A stretch of DNA of 64,000 nucleotides, from contig PHFX01000006.1 of the NCBI GenBank assembly GCA_007618135.1, forward strand, positions 1 to 64,000, read 5' to 3'. This DNA is from Candidatus Brocadia sp. WS118. GTDB lineage: Bacteria; Planctomycetota; Brocadiia; Brocadiales; Brocadiaceae. Numbering within the stretch: position 1 is the first letter of the stretch; each line of letters begins with the position of its first letter. The notes beneath the pieces were generated by a model. It searched no databases and was not told the DNA's origin. It saw nothing but the letters and a program-made list of their open reading frames with translations. Both the position numbers and the translations under genes were made by a program. Shown here piece after piece: positions 7,853 through 16,247 of the stretch.

Positions 7853-8099
7853 TCAATCCCCTGCGCCCAATTCTTTAACCATGCGGTATTTGATGTCGTA
7901 GTTGATGCCTGTCCTGAACAAAGCCGAAGGGATGAAATCTAATGTCTCATCGGTGAAACCATGATGCCGAACTAATACCTTGTTGATTTTCTGTAATTGT
8001 CCCTTACACCTTTTATTTTCATTTTGCAGTTTCCTCTATCCTTTTCCCCACTTCTTCCGGTTTTCTGGCAACGGCATATTCCCATATTCCATAACTTCC
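7853..8099 (-). pseudogene. Probable remnants of one or two small genes
   Basis: Two stretches on the minus strand read as protein-like but have no start codon. One (about 8021-8099) encodes GSYGIWEYAVARKPEEVGKR followed by IEETAK and a stop. The other (7853-8035) is an open frame of about 60 codons containing LVRHHGFTDETLDFIPSALF. In the first an ATG overlaps the TGA stop, as in toxin-antitoxin pairs, but the frame starting there ends after 16 codons. This looks like decayed accessory DNA downstream of the helicase gene. No family was recognised, and chance open frames remain possible. Confidence 0.25.
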
Positions 8100-8199
8100 T
8101 TAATACTTGATTAAGGATTTCTGTATTGATTAAAAGTGCTCTAATTTAGTTTATCCATCCGATTGCCTCAGTTGCAGATCAGACGTCCTAATTTTGCAC

Positions 8200-11100
8200 T
8201 TAAGATTTAAGAAATTTGATTACTTCATTACGGTTTAACTCCTCATGATAAGATTGATTACCATAACTTTTCAAGCAGTCGTAACAAGCCTTTTCACAAA
8301 TACATTTTTCACAAACCTCTTGTGCTTCTTTTACAACCTGTTCCCAATTATAGTAACCTTCCTTTACAAACCCTGAACCGCCTGGGGCACGGTCATAAAG
8401 GATGATCTCAGCGCCAGTCCTGTTGTTTTTATTAGCCTGCCAACGCCAAGAGACACCGATATCGGATGGGTCAATATCCAGAGCAAGACACAAACCCCTT
8501 TGCAGAGCAAAAGCTAGCGATTCAACAGATGGAGGAGCCGTAATTGGACGGGCAATGAGACAAAAACTCTGGAATTGATGACCATAGGCTAACGGCTTTG
8601 TCCAAGGTTGCTCGTTTGGACAGTCCATCGATCCCAAGGACTCCCTTAGTCTTTTATGTCTCCTGCCTGCCCTAAACCCATGTTTCGGTTCACTCCAGCC
8701 ACAATCCTTGCAAAGCATGAATCCTTCGTTTCCAGGTCCTTTGTTGTATCGGAATAAATTTCCTTCCTCACTCAACGCCAAACGAAACAGTCCGACACCA
8801 TGGAATCTAGTTTCCTCAACAGAATCAATAAAATGCGTTATGGTTTGTCGTTGCCGAATCAACGTACTTCGCCTATATCTCGCCTCGCCCTCGCTACTTC
8901 TGCTAACTCGCACGCTAAAAGACGAAGGTTCAACAAAGGGATCGATGTATTGTGTTGTAATTGCCCGTTGGCATACAGAACAATTTCCAACAAGGGGATC
9001 CTGTGTGGCAGAAGTGCGTATTTGCTCACAACTGGGACATTTTGAATACCACTTCCGTTCAGGTTTATCCGTCTTACTTGCCACATAAAGTCCTGCACTT
9101 GTGAAAACCTTTTTGTGGGCAATGACTTGGGCACCCGGCGCGAATTCAGCAATTGCGATCCCACGGTCACGACTCAATTCTACATCAGAGTCCCGCGACC
9201 AACGATTCCAGCCAGTTTCCAAGGTCACAACATCCAAAGGAAATGCGTAGCGCGGTAGGAACCCTCGCTTGGCCAATACATCTATAACATCGCTACTGAG
9301 AAGCTTCTTTATAGAATCGGCAATACTTAAGGCCTGGCTGTCAAGTCCTGCGTTTTGGAGTTTTTTACGCTCATCCATGAGTGCAGTCAGTTCCTCGGCA
9401 ATCTCGTCAAGAACCTTTTTATACTTCTCTCGTGTCTCTGCTTTAATGGTATTAGAATCTGGGGTTGCAGAAAGCAGTGAACGTCCTGCCTTAGTTTGAA
9501 AAATATCAGCTTCGCCAACTTGTTCAAGCCATTGCAAGAAGTCCAAAAATAGATTAGTTGGTCGAATCTGAAACCAGTTATCTGGAATATTCGCTCGCGA
9601 ACTCAAAGGCAAAAAAGCCTCTAAGCGAATTTGTTGTTTTACCTCACCAAGGGCACGTTCATCGGCAACTTTGATCCTTAGGAATTTTGCAAAGACAACG
9701 GCGTTGAAATGTTTCTGAGCGATGAATTTGTTTTGCGTAAAGACCGTAGGTGTTCGGACTTCACCAGACATTAGGCGTGGGGGATCATTCCATGCATCGG
9801 CGTCGTATTTCGTTCGGCGGCATAGAGTGACACAAACGGAATTTTTGTCTTTGCCGCGACCCGCACGACCAACCCTTTGAACGTAGTTGGCACTTGTCGG
9901 AGGTGCGTTACGAAGCAGCACCTTTTGGAGATCGCCTATGTTGATACCCATCTCGAAGGTAGTCGTGCTACTAAGTAAGTTAACTCCCTCAGCGCGGAAC
10001 TCATCTTCAATCATTTTGGCTAAATCCTTGCTTATTTGAGCGGTGTGCTCTTCAGATTTCAAAGTGGTGAATTTTGGCTCTACTTTGTCTGCTACCCATC
10101 GGGCGATTATATTTTCCTTAGATGAATTAAATGGCGAAGCCTCCAACTTTCCTTCGCACTCTTTGCGAGGACAGCTTTGACGAGCAGAGTATGCAGTCAC
10201 AATGCCGCAACGGCTGCAAACGTATCGGGATTCAGCCTTGATAACAAATAGCCTCTCGTGGTCGAGTTTCCATTTTCCCTTATTTTCTATTAGCAAAAAC
10301 TTAGAAGTAAGAAAATTCCAGATTTTTTCTGCGAGAATGAGTATTTCATCTGAAGGTAAACCGAGCAGACGTCGTAAATAATTAGTAATGAAATTATCGT
10401 GGTAGCTACCGTCCTTATTGAGATGAGGTAGCCATCCTCGCGCGTTTTTGATTCCCTCGAGACGTAATACGTAACCAATATCAGCAGTAACTCGTCCAAA
10501 TGCGGGAGCATCAGGTTCTACGCGGCCTTTGGGAAGAGTAAATACCTTTCTCTGTCGCATATATCCAAGCAGCACTTGCAAGGCACTGGTGGATTCCTGA
10601 AGTGTAAGTTGTGGTGCATTAAGTAAAGAGTGAAAGGTCTCTTTTTCGCTATCATTGAGACGATACTCTACTGCCACTAATCCCAAGTCCTCTGCGGATT
10701 CACGAGCAGAATCCGGAATGGCAAAATAACTAAATGTCTCTGCAATCCAAAGGTTACGCTTTCCTTTTGCGTCTAATTCTTCATCTGGGAAACGGGATAC
10801 AGGTAAAAAGAAATCTGGTTCGTGCCTATCTGATTGTGGGTCGGCAAAGTCAGCCAAGCGTTCGTCAAGGTTGACTAAATCTACAGGTTTCGTTTCTGGA
10901 TTGATAATTTTTACAATTTTTCGTCCCATGTCATGAGAAAATGTTTCTTCCTCCAACAGAGAAGGAAAAGCCGCTGCGCGTTGACGATGGTCTGTAAAAC
11001 AAAGCAATTTGCGCGGTGGTTTACCGTTTCCCTTGTGCGGACTAACTTGGAAGTGTGAAAGAGGAACAGCCATAGCCAAGCCCGTCTCATCGTCGGATTC

Positions 11101-13101
11101 CTGAAATCGCCGAACAGGTTCGAGACCGGAGGCATTTCGCGCCCCGCAGTTTGGACAATACGTTAGTTGTTTCTTCTGCTGGCTGTATAGGTTTTCCCTG
11201 TCACTCGATCTTCTAGAATGGGGACATTGGCGGTGAAATATTTTTATTTTGCGAATATGAGGTGTCTCGCAAACACAATTGTCGCCCGCGCCTTCGTCTT
11301 TCTTCTTTCCACAAACGACACACCATTCCAGTTCGGCAGGTTTAAGAAACAGGTCTTCCTGATCATCCTCATCTTCATCGGCCTTCGGTTGCGATGGGTA
11401 AGGTAACTCATCTTCAAGGCTGAAATAGGACCAAAAGGAATCGGCTGCCCAACCTAAGTCGGTACTGAATGAGTCAAAATAAGGCTTAGACGAGTTGCTC
11501 CCATTTTCGGGATTTTGGGCACGGCGCGGTCCTAAATCCTGTAATGCTCCATAGAGATAACCGCATTTACGACAGGTAACGACCTCAACAAGTTGCGACC
11601 TGCGACCTGCTCGATAACAATCTGGACAGTCACCCTCAGGTGTTTCGGGGTTGTTTTTACGGGACACAAAGAAAGCAGGTTTTCCACCACGGAGGCCGGG
11701 GCACTGCTTATGCAAACAAATATGCAACCCATCTTGTGTCCTCACGAAGTAATGCAACCGGGTAGGCAACAAGTCTTCGTGTGATTCATCCATCTTTGCA
11801 GCGGCAACGATTTCCAATAAGGCTTGTAAACCGTCCTCAGCTCGCGGCTCGTTTGGCCATAACTGTTTAGCAGCTTCGCTCAGTAGCGTGGGTTTGGTCA
11901 ATATTTCCTTACGAAGATGGTACAGATTTTCATCGTAGTAAAGCAACGAAACAAGAGAACCATCTGAGCTATTATGTAGACGCACATCGGCTTGAGGGTC
12001 ACTACGTAAGGATTCAGCGGCTTTTATGTATTGTAAAGGTTTCGAGCGATATTGGGGTTGCTTCAATATTGGTTCTGCCATCGTTCCATAAATGGGATTA
12101 GATTCCGAAAAATCCTCTCCAAAGAGATCAGATGCGAACTTACGAACTTTCTTCCTGCTTTCTTCATTACCTTGTTTGCCCAATGTTGCCGATGTGGCAA
12201 TGCAGGTCAATGTTTCCAATCCAAGACGATCTTTAAGCCGTCGAATCAGAAATGCAATTTCTGTAGCTTGCACACCACGGTAAGCATGAACCTCGTCAAG
12301 AACTAAGAACTTAAGACGTGCATTCTCAAAAATCGGCGCATCTACAGGACGCTCCAACAGGTATTCCAGCATTGAAAAATTTGTTATGAGTACATGAGGA
12401 GGGTTGGCACGGATGGCATCGCGGTGATTAAGACGATTCGGAACATCACTGCGCAACTGTTTTTCTAAGCGTCGCTCCACCTCTCGTTCTAATTCCTGTT
12501 GAGTAAGGGTTTGATCAGTCAGTTGATCACGGATGGTTTCCCTAAGTCGCTCTTCATATTTAATCTGTGAATTAGGAGTTTGTCCCGTAAAGCGGGCAAA
12601 GGTGATTTGAGGATGATCCTTCAGCATTTGTTCCCACTCAACAAGCTGGTCGTTCACTAAGGCATTAAGTGGATAAATAATGACTGCGCGCAATCCTGGT
12701 GATAAATCACGAATTAAATCGTCAATGATCGGGATTTGATAGCACAATGTTTTACCACTACTTGTGCCTGTGGCGATAATGACATTCTTTCCGTCAAGTA
12801 ATAATTTGAGTGCATCAGTCTGATGTTTCCATAGCTCACGACCATTAAGCCGATTGTAAATCGTCTCAATTGTCTTTTCATGAAGTGGCAGAGCATTTAA
12901 AGGCTCACCTGGAGCGTAAATTTGTGATTTTTCCAAATACGGGCCGTTTACCAACTCTTCCGCAGTAAGCTTTTCTTCCCAAATTTGCCTTGCATTCTTA
13001 AAGACAGGGTGGAACCGATACTCGGCTTTGAGCAAGTCAAGATACGGTAAAAAAACCTCTTTCTGAAAGCGCGCAGTTAATGAATCCATAATTTTTGACA
13101 T
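8200..13101 (-). CDS. Very large DEAD/DEAH-box helicase with DUF1998 C terminus (defence-helicase type)
   Basis: A 1633-residue superfamily-2 helicase. Motif I TGTSSGKT is at about 111-118, the DEVH box at about 269-272, TSATLG at about 305 and motif VI QRVGRAGRG at about 1073. Between the two RecA-like halves lies a long insertion with several CxxC pairs (CRKCGYLYG, CVVCGKKK, CPNCGARN, CSRCGIVT), probably zinc-binding. The C terminus is DUF1998-like with APGGSGF and a CEKCICEKACYDC cluster. This architecture occurs in MrfA repair helicases and in phage-defence helicases such as DruE (Druantia), DrmA (DISARM) and DpdJ. The start overlaps the end of the 705-aa gene by 25 bases and has its own AAGGGGG-type ribosome binding site, so the two genes form a coupled unit. 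No methyltransferase, nuclease or Dpd gene is adjacent. Confidence 0.9.
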   Translation of the reverse strand: MSKIMDSLTARFQKEVFLPYLDLLKAEYRFHPVFKNARQIWEEKLTAEELVNGPYLEKSQIYAPGEPLNALPLHEKTIETIYNRLNGRELWKHQTDALKLLLDGKNVIIATGTSSGKTLCYQIPIIDDLIRDLSPGLRAVIIYPLNALVNDQLVEWEQMLKDHPQITFARFTGQTPNSQIKYEERLRETIRDQLTDQTLTQQELEREVERRLEKQLRSDVPNRLNHRDAIRANPPHVLITNFSMLEYLLERPVDAPIFENARLKFLVLDEVHAYRGVQATEIAFLIRRLKDRLGLETLTCIATSATLGKQGNEESRKKVRKFASDLFGEDFSESNPIYGTMAEPILKQPQYRSKPLQYIKAAESLRSDPQADVRLHNSSDGSLVSLLYYDENLYHLRKEILTKPTLLSEAAKQLWPNEPRAEDGLQALLEIVAAAKMDESHEDLLPTRLHYFVRTQDGLHICLHKQCPGLRGGKPAFFVSRKNNPETPEGDCPDCYRAGRRSQLVEVVTCRKCGYLYGALQDLGPRRAQNPENGSNSSKPYFDSFSTDLGWAADSFWSYFSLEDELPYPSQPKADEDEDDQEDLFLKPAELEWCVVCGKKKDEGAGDNCVCETPHIRKIKIFHRQCPHSRRSSDRENLYSQQKKQLTYCPNCGARNASGLEPVRRFQESDDETGLAMAVPLSHFQVSPHKGNGKPPRKLLCFTDHRQRAAAFPSLLEEETFSHDMGRKIVKIINPETKPVDLVNLDERLADFADPQSDRHEPDFFLPVSRFPDEELDAKGKRNLWIAETFSYFAIPDSARESAEDLGLVAVEYRLNDSEKETFHSLLNAPQLTLQESTSALQVLLGYMRQRKVFTLPKGRVEPDAPAFGRVTADIGYVLRLEGIKNARGWLPHLNKDGSYHDNFITNYLRRLLGLPSDEILILAEKIWNFLTSKFLLIENKGKWKLDHERLFVIKAESRYVCSRCGIVTAYSARQSCPRKECEGKLEASPFNSSKENIIARWVADKVEPKFTTLKSEEHTAQISKDLAKMIEDEFRAEGVNLLSSTTTFEMGINIGDLQKVLLRNAPPTSANYVQRVGRAGRGKDKNSVCVTLCRRTKYDADAWNDPPRLMSGEVRTPTVFTQNKFIAQKHFNAVVFAKFLRIKVADERALGEVKQQIRLEAFLPLSSRANIPDNWFQIRPTNLFLDFLQWLEQVGEADIFQTKAGRSLLSATPDSNTIKAETREKYKKVLDEIAEELTALMDERKKLQNAGLDSQALSIADSIKKLLSSDVIDVLAKRGFLPRYAFPLDVVTLETGWNRWSRDSDVELSRDRGIAIAEFAPGAQVIAHKKVFTSAGLYVASKTDKPERKWYSKCPSCEQIRTSATQDPLVGNCSVCQRAITTQYIDPFVEPSSFSVRVSRSSEGEARYRRSTLIRQRQTITHFIDSVEETRFHGVGLFRLALSEEGNLFRYNKGPGNEGFMLCKDCGWSEPKHGFRAGRRHKRLRESLGSMDCPNEQPWTKPLAYGHQFQSFCLIARPITAPPSVESLAFALQRGLCLALDIDPSDIGVSWRWQANKNNRTGAEIILYDRAPGGSGFVKEGYYNWEQVVKEAQEVCEKCICEKACYDCLKSYGNQSYHEELNRNEVIKFLKS

Positions 13102-15194
13102 ATACGAACCCCCTTCTTTTTCAAATATCTTTCAATTTCACCGCGTAGACTCAAATCCCAAATCATCTGTAGATATGGTGGTACTCCTCTCTTCTCTATA
13201 ATTTCAATGATAGGCAATTGGTTAACTGGTATTTTGTGATACATAAGACGATACAATCCCCAAAGTATCGAAGGATTACCACAATATTCCAATTTGCAGT
13301 TATTCTGTTTGAAAGGGATAAATGTAGCGCGTGATTCTTTAATCATCCATCTGCGTCCTTTCTGTTCGAGTAATCCCTCATTTGCGTATTTACGAAGCAA
13401 ATAGTACGAAATTCTCAGATTAGGTGCTATGACGTCTTTAGCCAGCATCAAATCATCCCATTTCATTCCTTCGCACTTCATTCCTGTAGTGGGTTGACAA
13501 AGAAGGAACCATGGAAGGAATACTCCAGGAAGATTCGCCCAGCATTTTCCCATACCATATTTTGGATCATCCTTATATATTTTAAAGGTATCCTTAAATT
13601 CAGGTGATTCCACAGAGAGAATTCTTTCTCCCTTTAGACTAGGAGTACTATATCTAAGTTCAGTAAAACTTCTCATGCTACCATGTTTAATTTCCACGAC
13701 AGGTCGATTACTGCCCCACTCCCAAAAACAGAATTCTTTGTCATCATTTTCCTGTGGGGGAAGGTATCGCCATTTTCCACTAGCTGATTTGCCATCTATG
13801 AGGACTTTGAATTTCTTATATAATTCTACTTCATTATTTTTGAAATAACCATAAGGTAGTGAGACACATAAAATAGGCAATTCCTCAATTTTGATACTGT
13901 TTTGTAAATGTTCGAAATATGCGGCATGTGATCTTTTCCCAATAAAGAATCGAGCTTCGATTTTGGAATCTGTGCGAAATCGAATTTTGGATATGCTGCC
14001 GTCATACTTCAAAGAGAGTTCAGCGAATTTTTCAACAGGCCAGAGGTGTGTTATAAAACAAGCTGTCCCATCCTGCAGTTCGATTGATTCATTAACTGGA
14101 TTTTCATCCTCCTCAAACCCTTTTCGAGATATTTCCTTAATTTTTTCCCGTGAAATAAGTGCATAATTTCGGAGAGGTAGTATGTCACGACGGCTGCTAA
14201 CCAATCGTCCACCAATCTCTAAATCAAAAAGCCCCCAAGGTTTTAATCCCTTTATTTTTTGTGTTTCACTTTGTTGGCCAGATTCAAGTTTCAAAAACAA
14301 GCTGGTTGCGAAAGCAACTGAATTCAAAACCAATTCATCAGGTGTGGAAGCGGCTTTTTGAGTACGATCACCAATACGCCAGGTTGCAGGCAATTTATCT
14401 GTAGCAATTCCGGGCAAGTGAAGGCTAATACAACTTCGCTGCTCATTCCAAACAAGTCGAGCACGATCTTCGAAGAGAGAATCGGGGGCTTTAGGACGAA
14501 GAAATTCAGCCGTCTCAGGAACTTCGTCAAAATACTCTGAGCGCAGCTTTAAACCATTGATTGTTAGTCTTTCGTCTTCAATGAGTATCTTACGTGCATC
14601 AAGCATTTCCTTAATCAAGGCACTTGCAACTTCCCGATTATCAATTAAAAACTTCTTAAGCCGTTGTCGACTACCTGCACGTTTCCCTACAAATTCAACC
14701 CATTCCTTATCTGGCAGAATTTTCCAATCATCCCGCCATAAAGCCCATTCACAGATTTCGAGGAATCCGTCCCACAACGAAAGCGGAATACCAATATGAT
14801 AAACTGCTGAACCGACAAAATCCGTCCTGTTTTCGCGACGTTGTAGTCTTAATCCGAATCTTTCAGCCACTTTTGAGAAAGCCAAATTAATTTCGGTTTG
14901 TTGACTGGTGGGAAGTGATTCACTTCCAATAGCTTTGGCAAACTGAGGCCAAAACGTATTTTCATCATATTCGTAAAAGGCTAAACCTCCATAAAGCACT
15001 GCCAAGCAGTATGTGTATCGTTCTAAATTGCTCCGCCAAGTTTTCCACTCAGCCTTTACTGCGGCAAGAAAATCGTCCCATTTTACTCGGTCAGGAATAA
15101 CAGGCAACAAAGCACCTGCCTGTTGCCGTTTGGCCATATCAATTCTGAGAAATTCTTTCTCAAAAATGATTTCATAATTTTGTAGCCTGTTCAT
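13077..15194 (-). CDS. Uncharacterised 705-aa partner of the DUF1998 helicase
   Basis: Not recognised as a named family. The protein is soluble-looking, with no signal peptide or membrane segment, and rich in Trp. Visible features are an N-terminal helical region with GGLAFYEYDENTFWPQFAKA, then VGSAVYHIGIPLSLWDGFLE, a central beta-rich region, and near residues 590-650 a winged-helix-like stretch (LRISYYLLRKYANEGLLEQK) with GRRWMI following. Position and coupling to the helicase suggest a dedicated partner that recognises DNA or another target, analogous to the large unknown proteins beside DruE in Druantia-like systems; that comparison rests on organisation, not on detectable similarity. A GGGAAAG sequence precedes the ATG. 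Upstream lies a gene-free 1-kb stretch, so this is probably the first gene of the module. Confidence 0.8.
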   Translation of the reverse strand: MNRLQNYEIIFEKEFLRIDMAKRQQAGALLPVIPDRVKWDDFLAAVKAEWKTWRSNLERYTYCLAVLYGGLAFYEYDENTFWPQFAKAIGSESLPTSQQTEINLAFSKVAERFGLRLQRRENRTDFVGSAVYHIGIPLSLWDGFLEICEWALWRDDWKILPDKEWVEFVGKRAGSRQRLKKFLIDNREVASALIKEMLDARKILIEDERLTINGLKLRSEYFDEVPETAEFLRPKAPDSLFEDRARLVWNEQRSCISLHLPGIATDKLPATWRIGDRTQKAASTPDELVLNSVAFATSLFLKLESGQQSETQKIKGLKPWGLFDLEIGGRLVSSRRDILPLRNYALISREKIKEISRKGFEEDENPVNESIELQDGTACFITHLWPVEKFAELSLKYDGSISKIRFRTDSKIEARFFIGKRSHAAYFEHLQNSIKIEELPILCVSLPYGYFKNNEVELYKKFKVLIDGKSASGKWRYLPPQENDDKEFCFWEWGSNRPVVEIKHGSMRSFTELRYSTPSLKGERILSVESPEFKDTFKIYKDDPKYGMGKCWANLPGVFLPWFLLCQPTTGMKCEGMKWDDLMLAKDVIAPNLRISYYLLRKYANEGLLEQKGRRWMIKESRATFIPFKQNNCKLEYCGNPSILWGLYRLMYHKIPVNQLPIIEIIEKRGVPPYLQMIWDLSLRGEIERYLKKKGVRICQKLWIH

Positions 15195-16247
15195 TAATTC
15201 TTTCCCTATGCCATAACTTCTTTTTTACATAGAAATAAAGGACATCCGATGGAATTAAGCGACAGCCAGAAAAGCTTGTTAATATTATAAAAGCCATCAG
15301 GTTTTTTTGAAGTTTATCTTTATACCTAACTTGCTATTTACGGTCATCTGCTACAAAAGTACCGCTCCACGTTCAATAAAAAAGCGGGACATTAGCACTT
15401 CTTCAGCTATTTTCATTACGGTTATCACAAATGTGTCTTTTTTTATCATGATGCTATTATCTCTCTTGAGGTAGATAAAACTTCCTAAATTTCCACTTTT
15501 TTTCAACCTTTGAAATGTTTCTATCTTTATAGTATTGGTACGAAAATATCCCTCAACCCAACCCTCTCCCACAAAGGGCGAGGGAACTTTTCCTCCCTTA
15601 ATAGGGATGATTTGGTTGAGGCATTGCCGCGCTAAGTAATTCAGTTATCTATTTTACCACGATAACTGTAAATGTGTGATGCAAGAGGTTTGTAATAGAG
15701 ACATGAAATTCCATTTTCATGGAAACTAACCGATTATCATAACAGTTTACAGGAACAAAGCAATACAAAATTACGGTGTTTATCAAGCCACTTTCAGAAA
15801 CATGATACCCTCAAAAACGTTTACTCCTAATAGCTAAAGAGGGTGGCACGGACAAACTCTGTTTGTCCGTGTTGCACTTGCACAACGTTGTTTATGAATT
15901 ATCCATTTTGAAACGTAAATATATAACACCTGTAACTATATACAGGTATAAAATCATACGCAATATCGCAGAATCACGGACAAGCTAAGCTTGTCCGTGC
16001 CACCCCTTCATAGCACACGGGAAAAACATCTTTTCTGTAAGTTTTTCTTCGTGCCCGTCGTGTTCTTCGTGGCAAAAAGAGACAAGAGATAAATTGTCTT
16101 GAAAGCCTTGAAAATACTGATAGAATCAAAGGAATTAAAAAACATAAGAATACGTAAAAACCCCTGAATATTTAAGTAGAACTATTAACGTACAAAAGTA
16201 TTTCTTTCCCTGAATTTGATTGGATGAGCCCATGAGGTTATTTCCCC
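15195..16247. other. Gene-free 1-kb spacer with repeats between the helicase module and mutS
   Basis: No convincing gene was found. A 73-codon minus-strand frame at 15351-15572 is low-complexity and overlaps a repeat-like segment (CCCTCTCCCACAAAGGGCGA at about 15562-15581), so it is not called. The spacer also holds the palindromic doublet at 15841-16006 described separately. Promoters for the helicase operon (minus) and mutS (plus) must lie here. Confidence 0.6.
15841..16006. repeat. Pair of inverted palindromic repeats, REP-doublet or small MITE-like
   Basis: The left end (15841-15877) begins GGGTGGCACGGACAA and folds on itself through GTTTGTCCGTG. The right end (15975-16006) is CACGGACAAGCT / AAGCTTGTCCGTG followed by CCACCCC, the inverted form of the left end. 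The two hairpins are thus terminal inverted repeats around about 100 nt of AT-rich DNA, total length about 166 nt. No coding capacity lies between them. This matches a REP/BIME-type doublet or a tiny non-autonomous mobile element. Confidence 0.75.

Noticed and set aside
8200-15194. Calling the helicase module a complete Druantia, DISARM or Dpd system
   Set aside because: None of the partner genes of those systems is present and the 705-aa protein could not be matched to a named subunit; only the helicase architecture is shared.
15351-15572. 73-codon minus-strand frame upstream of the helicase module
   Set aside because: It overlaps a repeat-like CCCTCTCCCACAAAGGGCGA segment, shows no conserved pattern and lacks a clear ribosome binding site.
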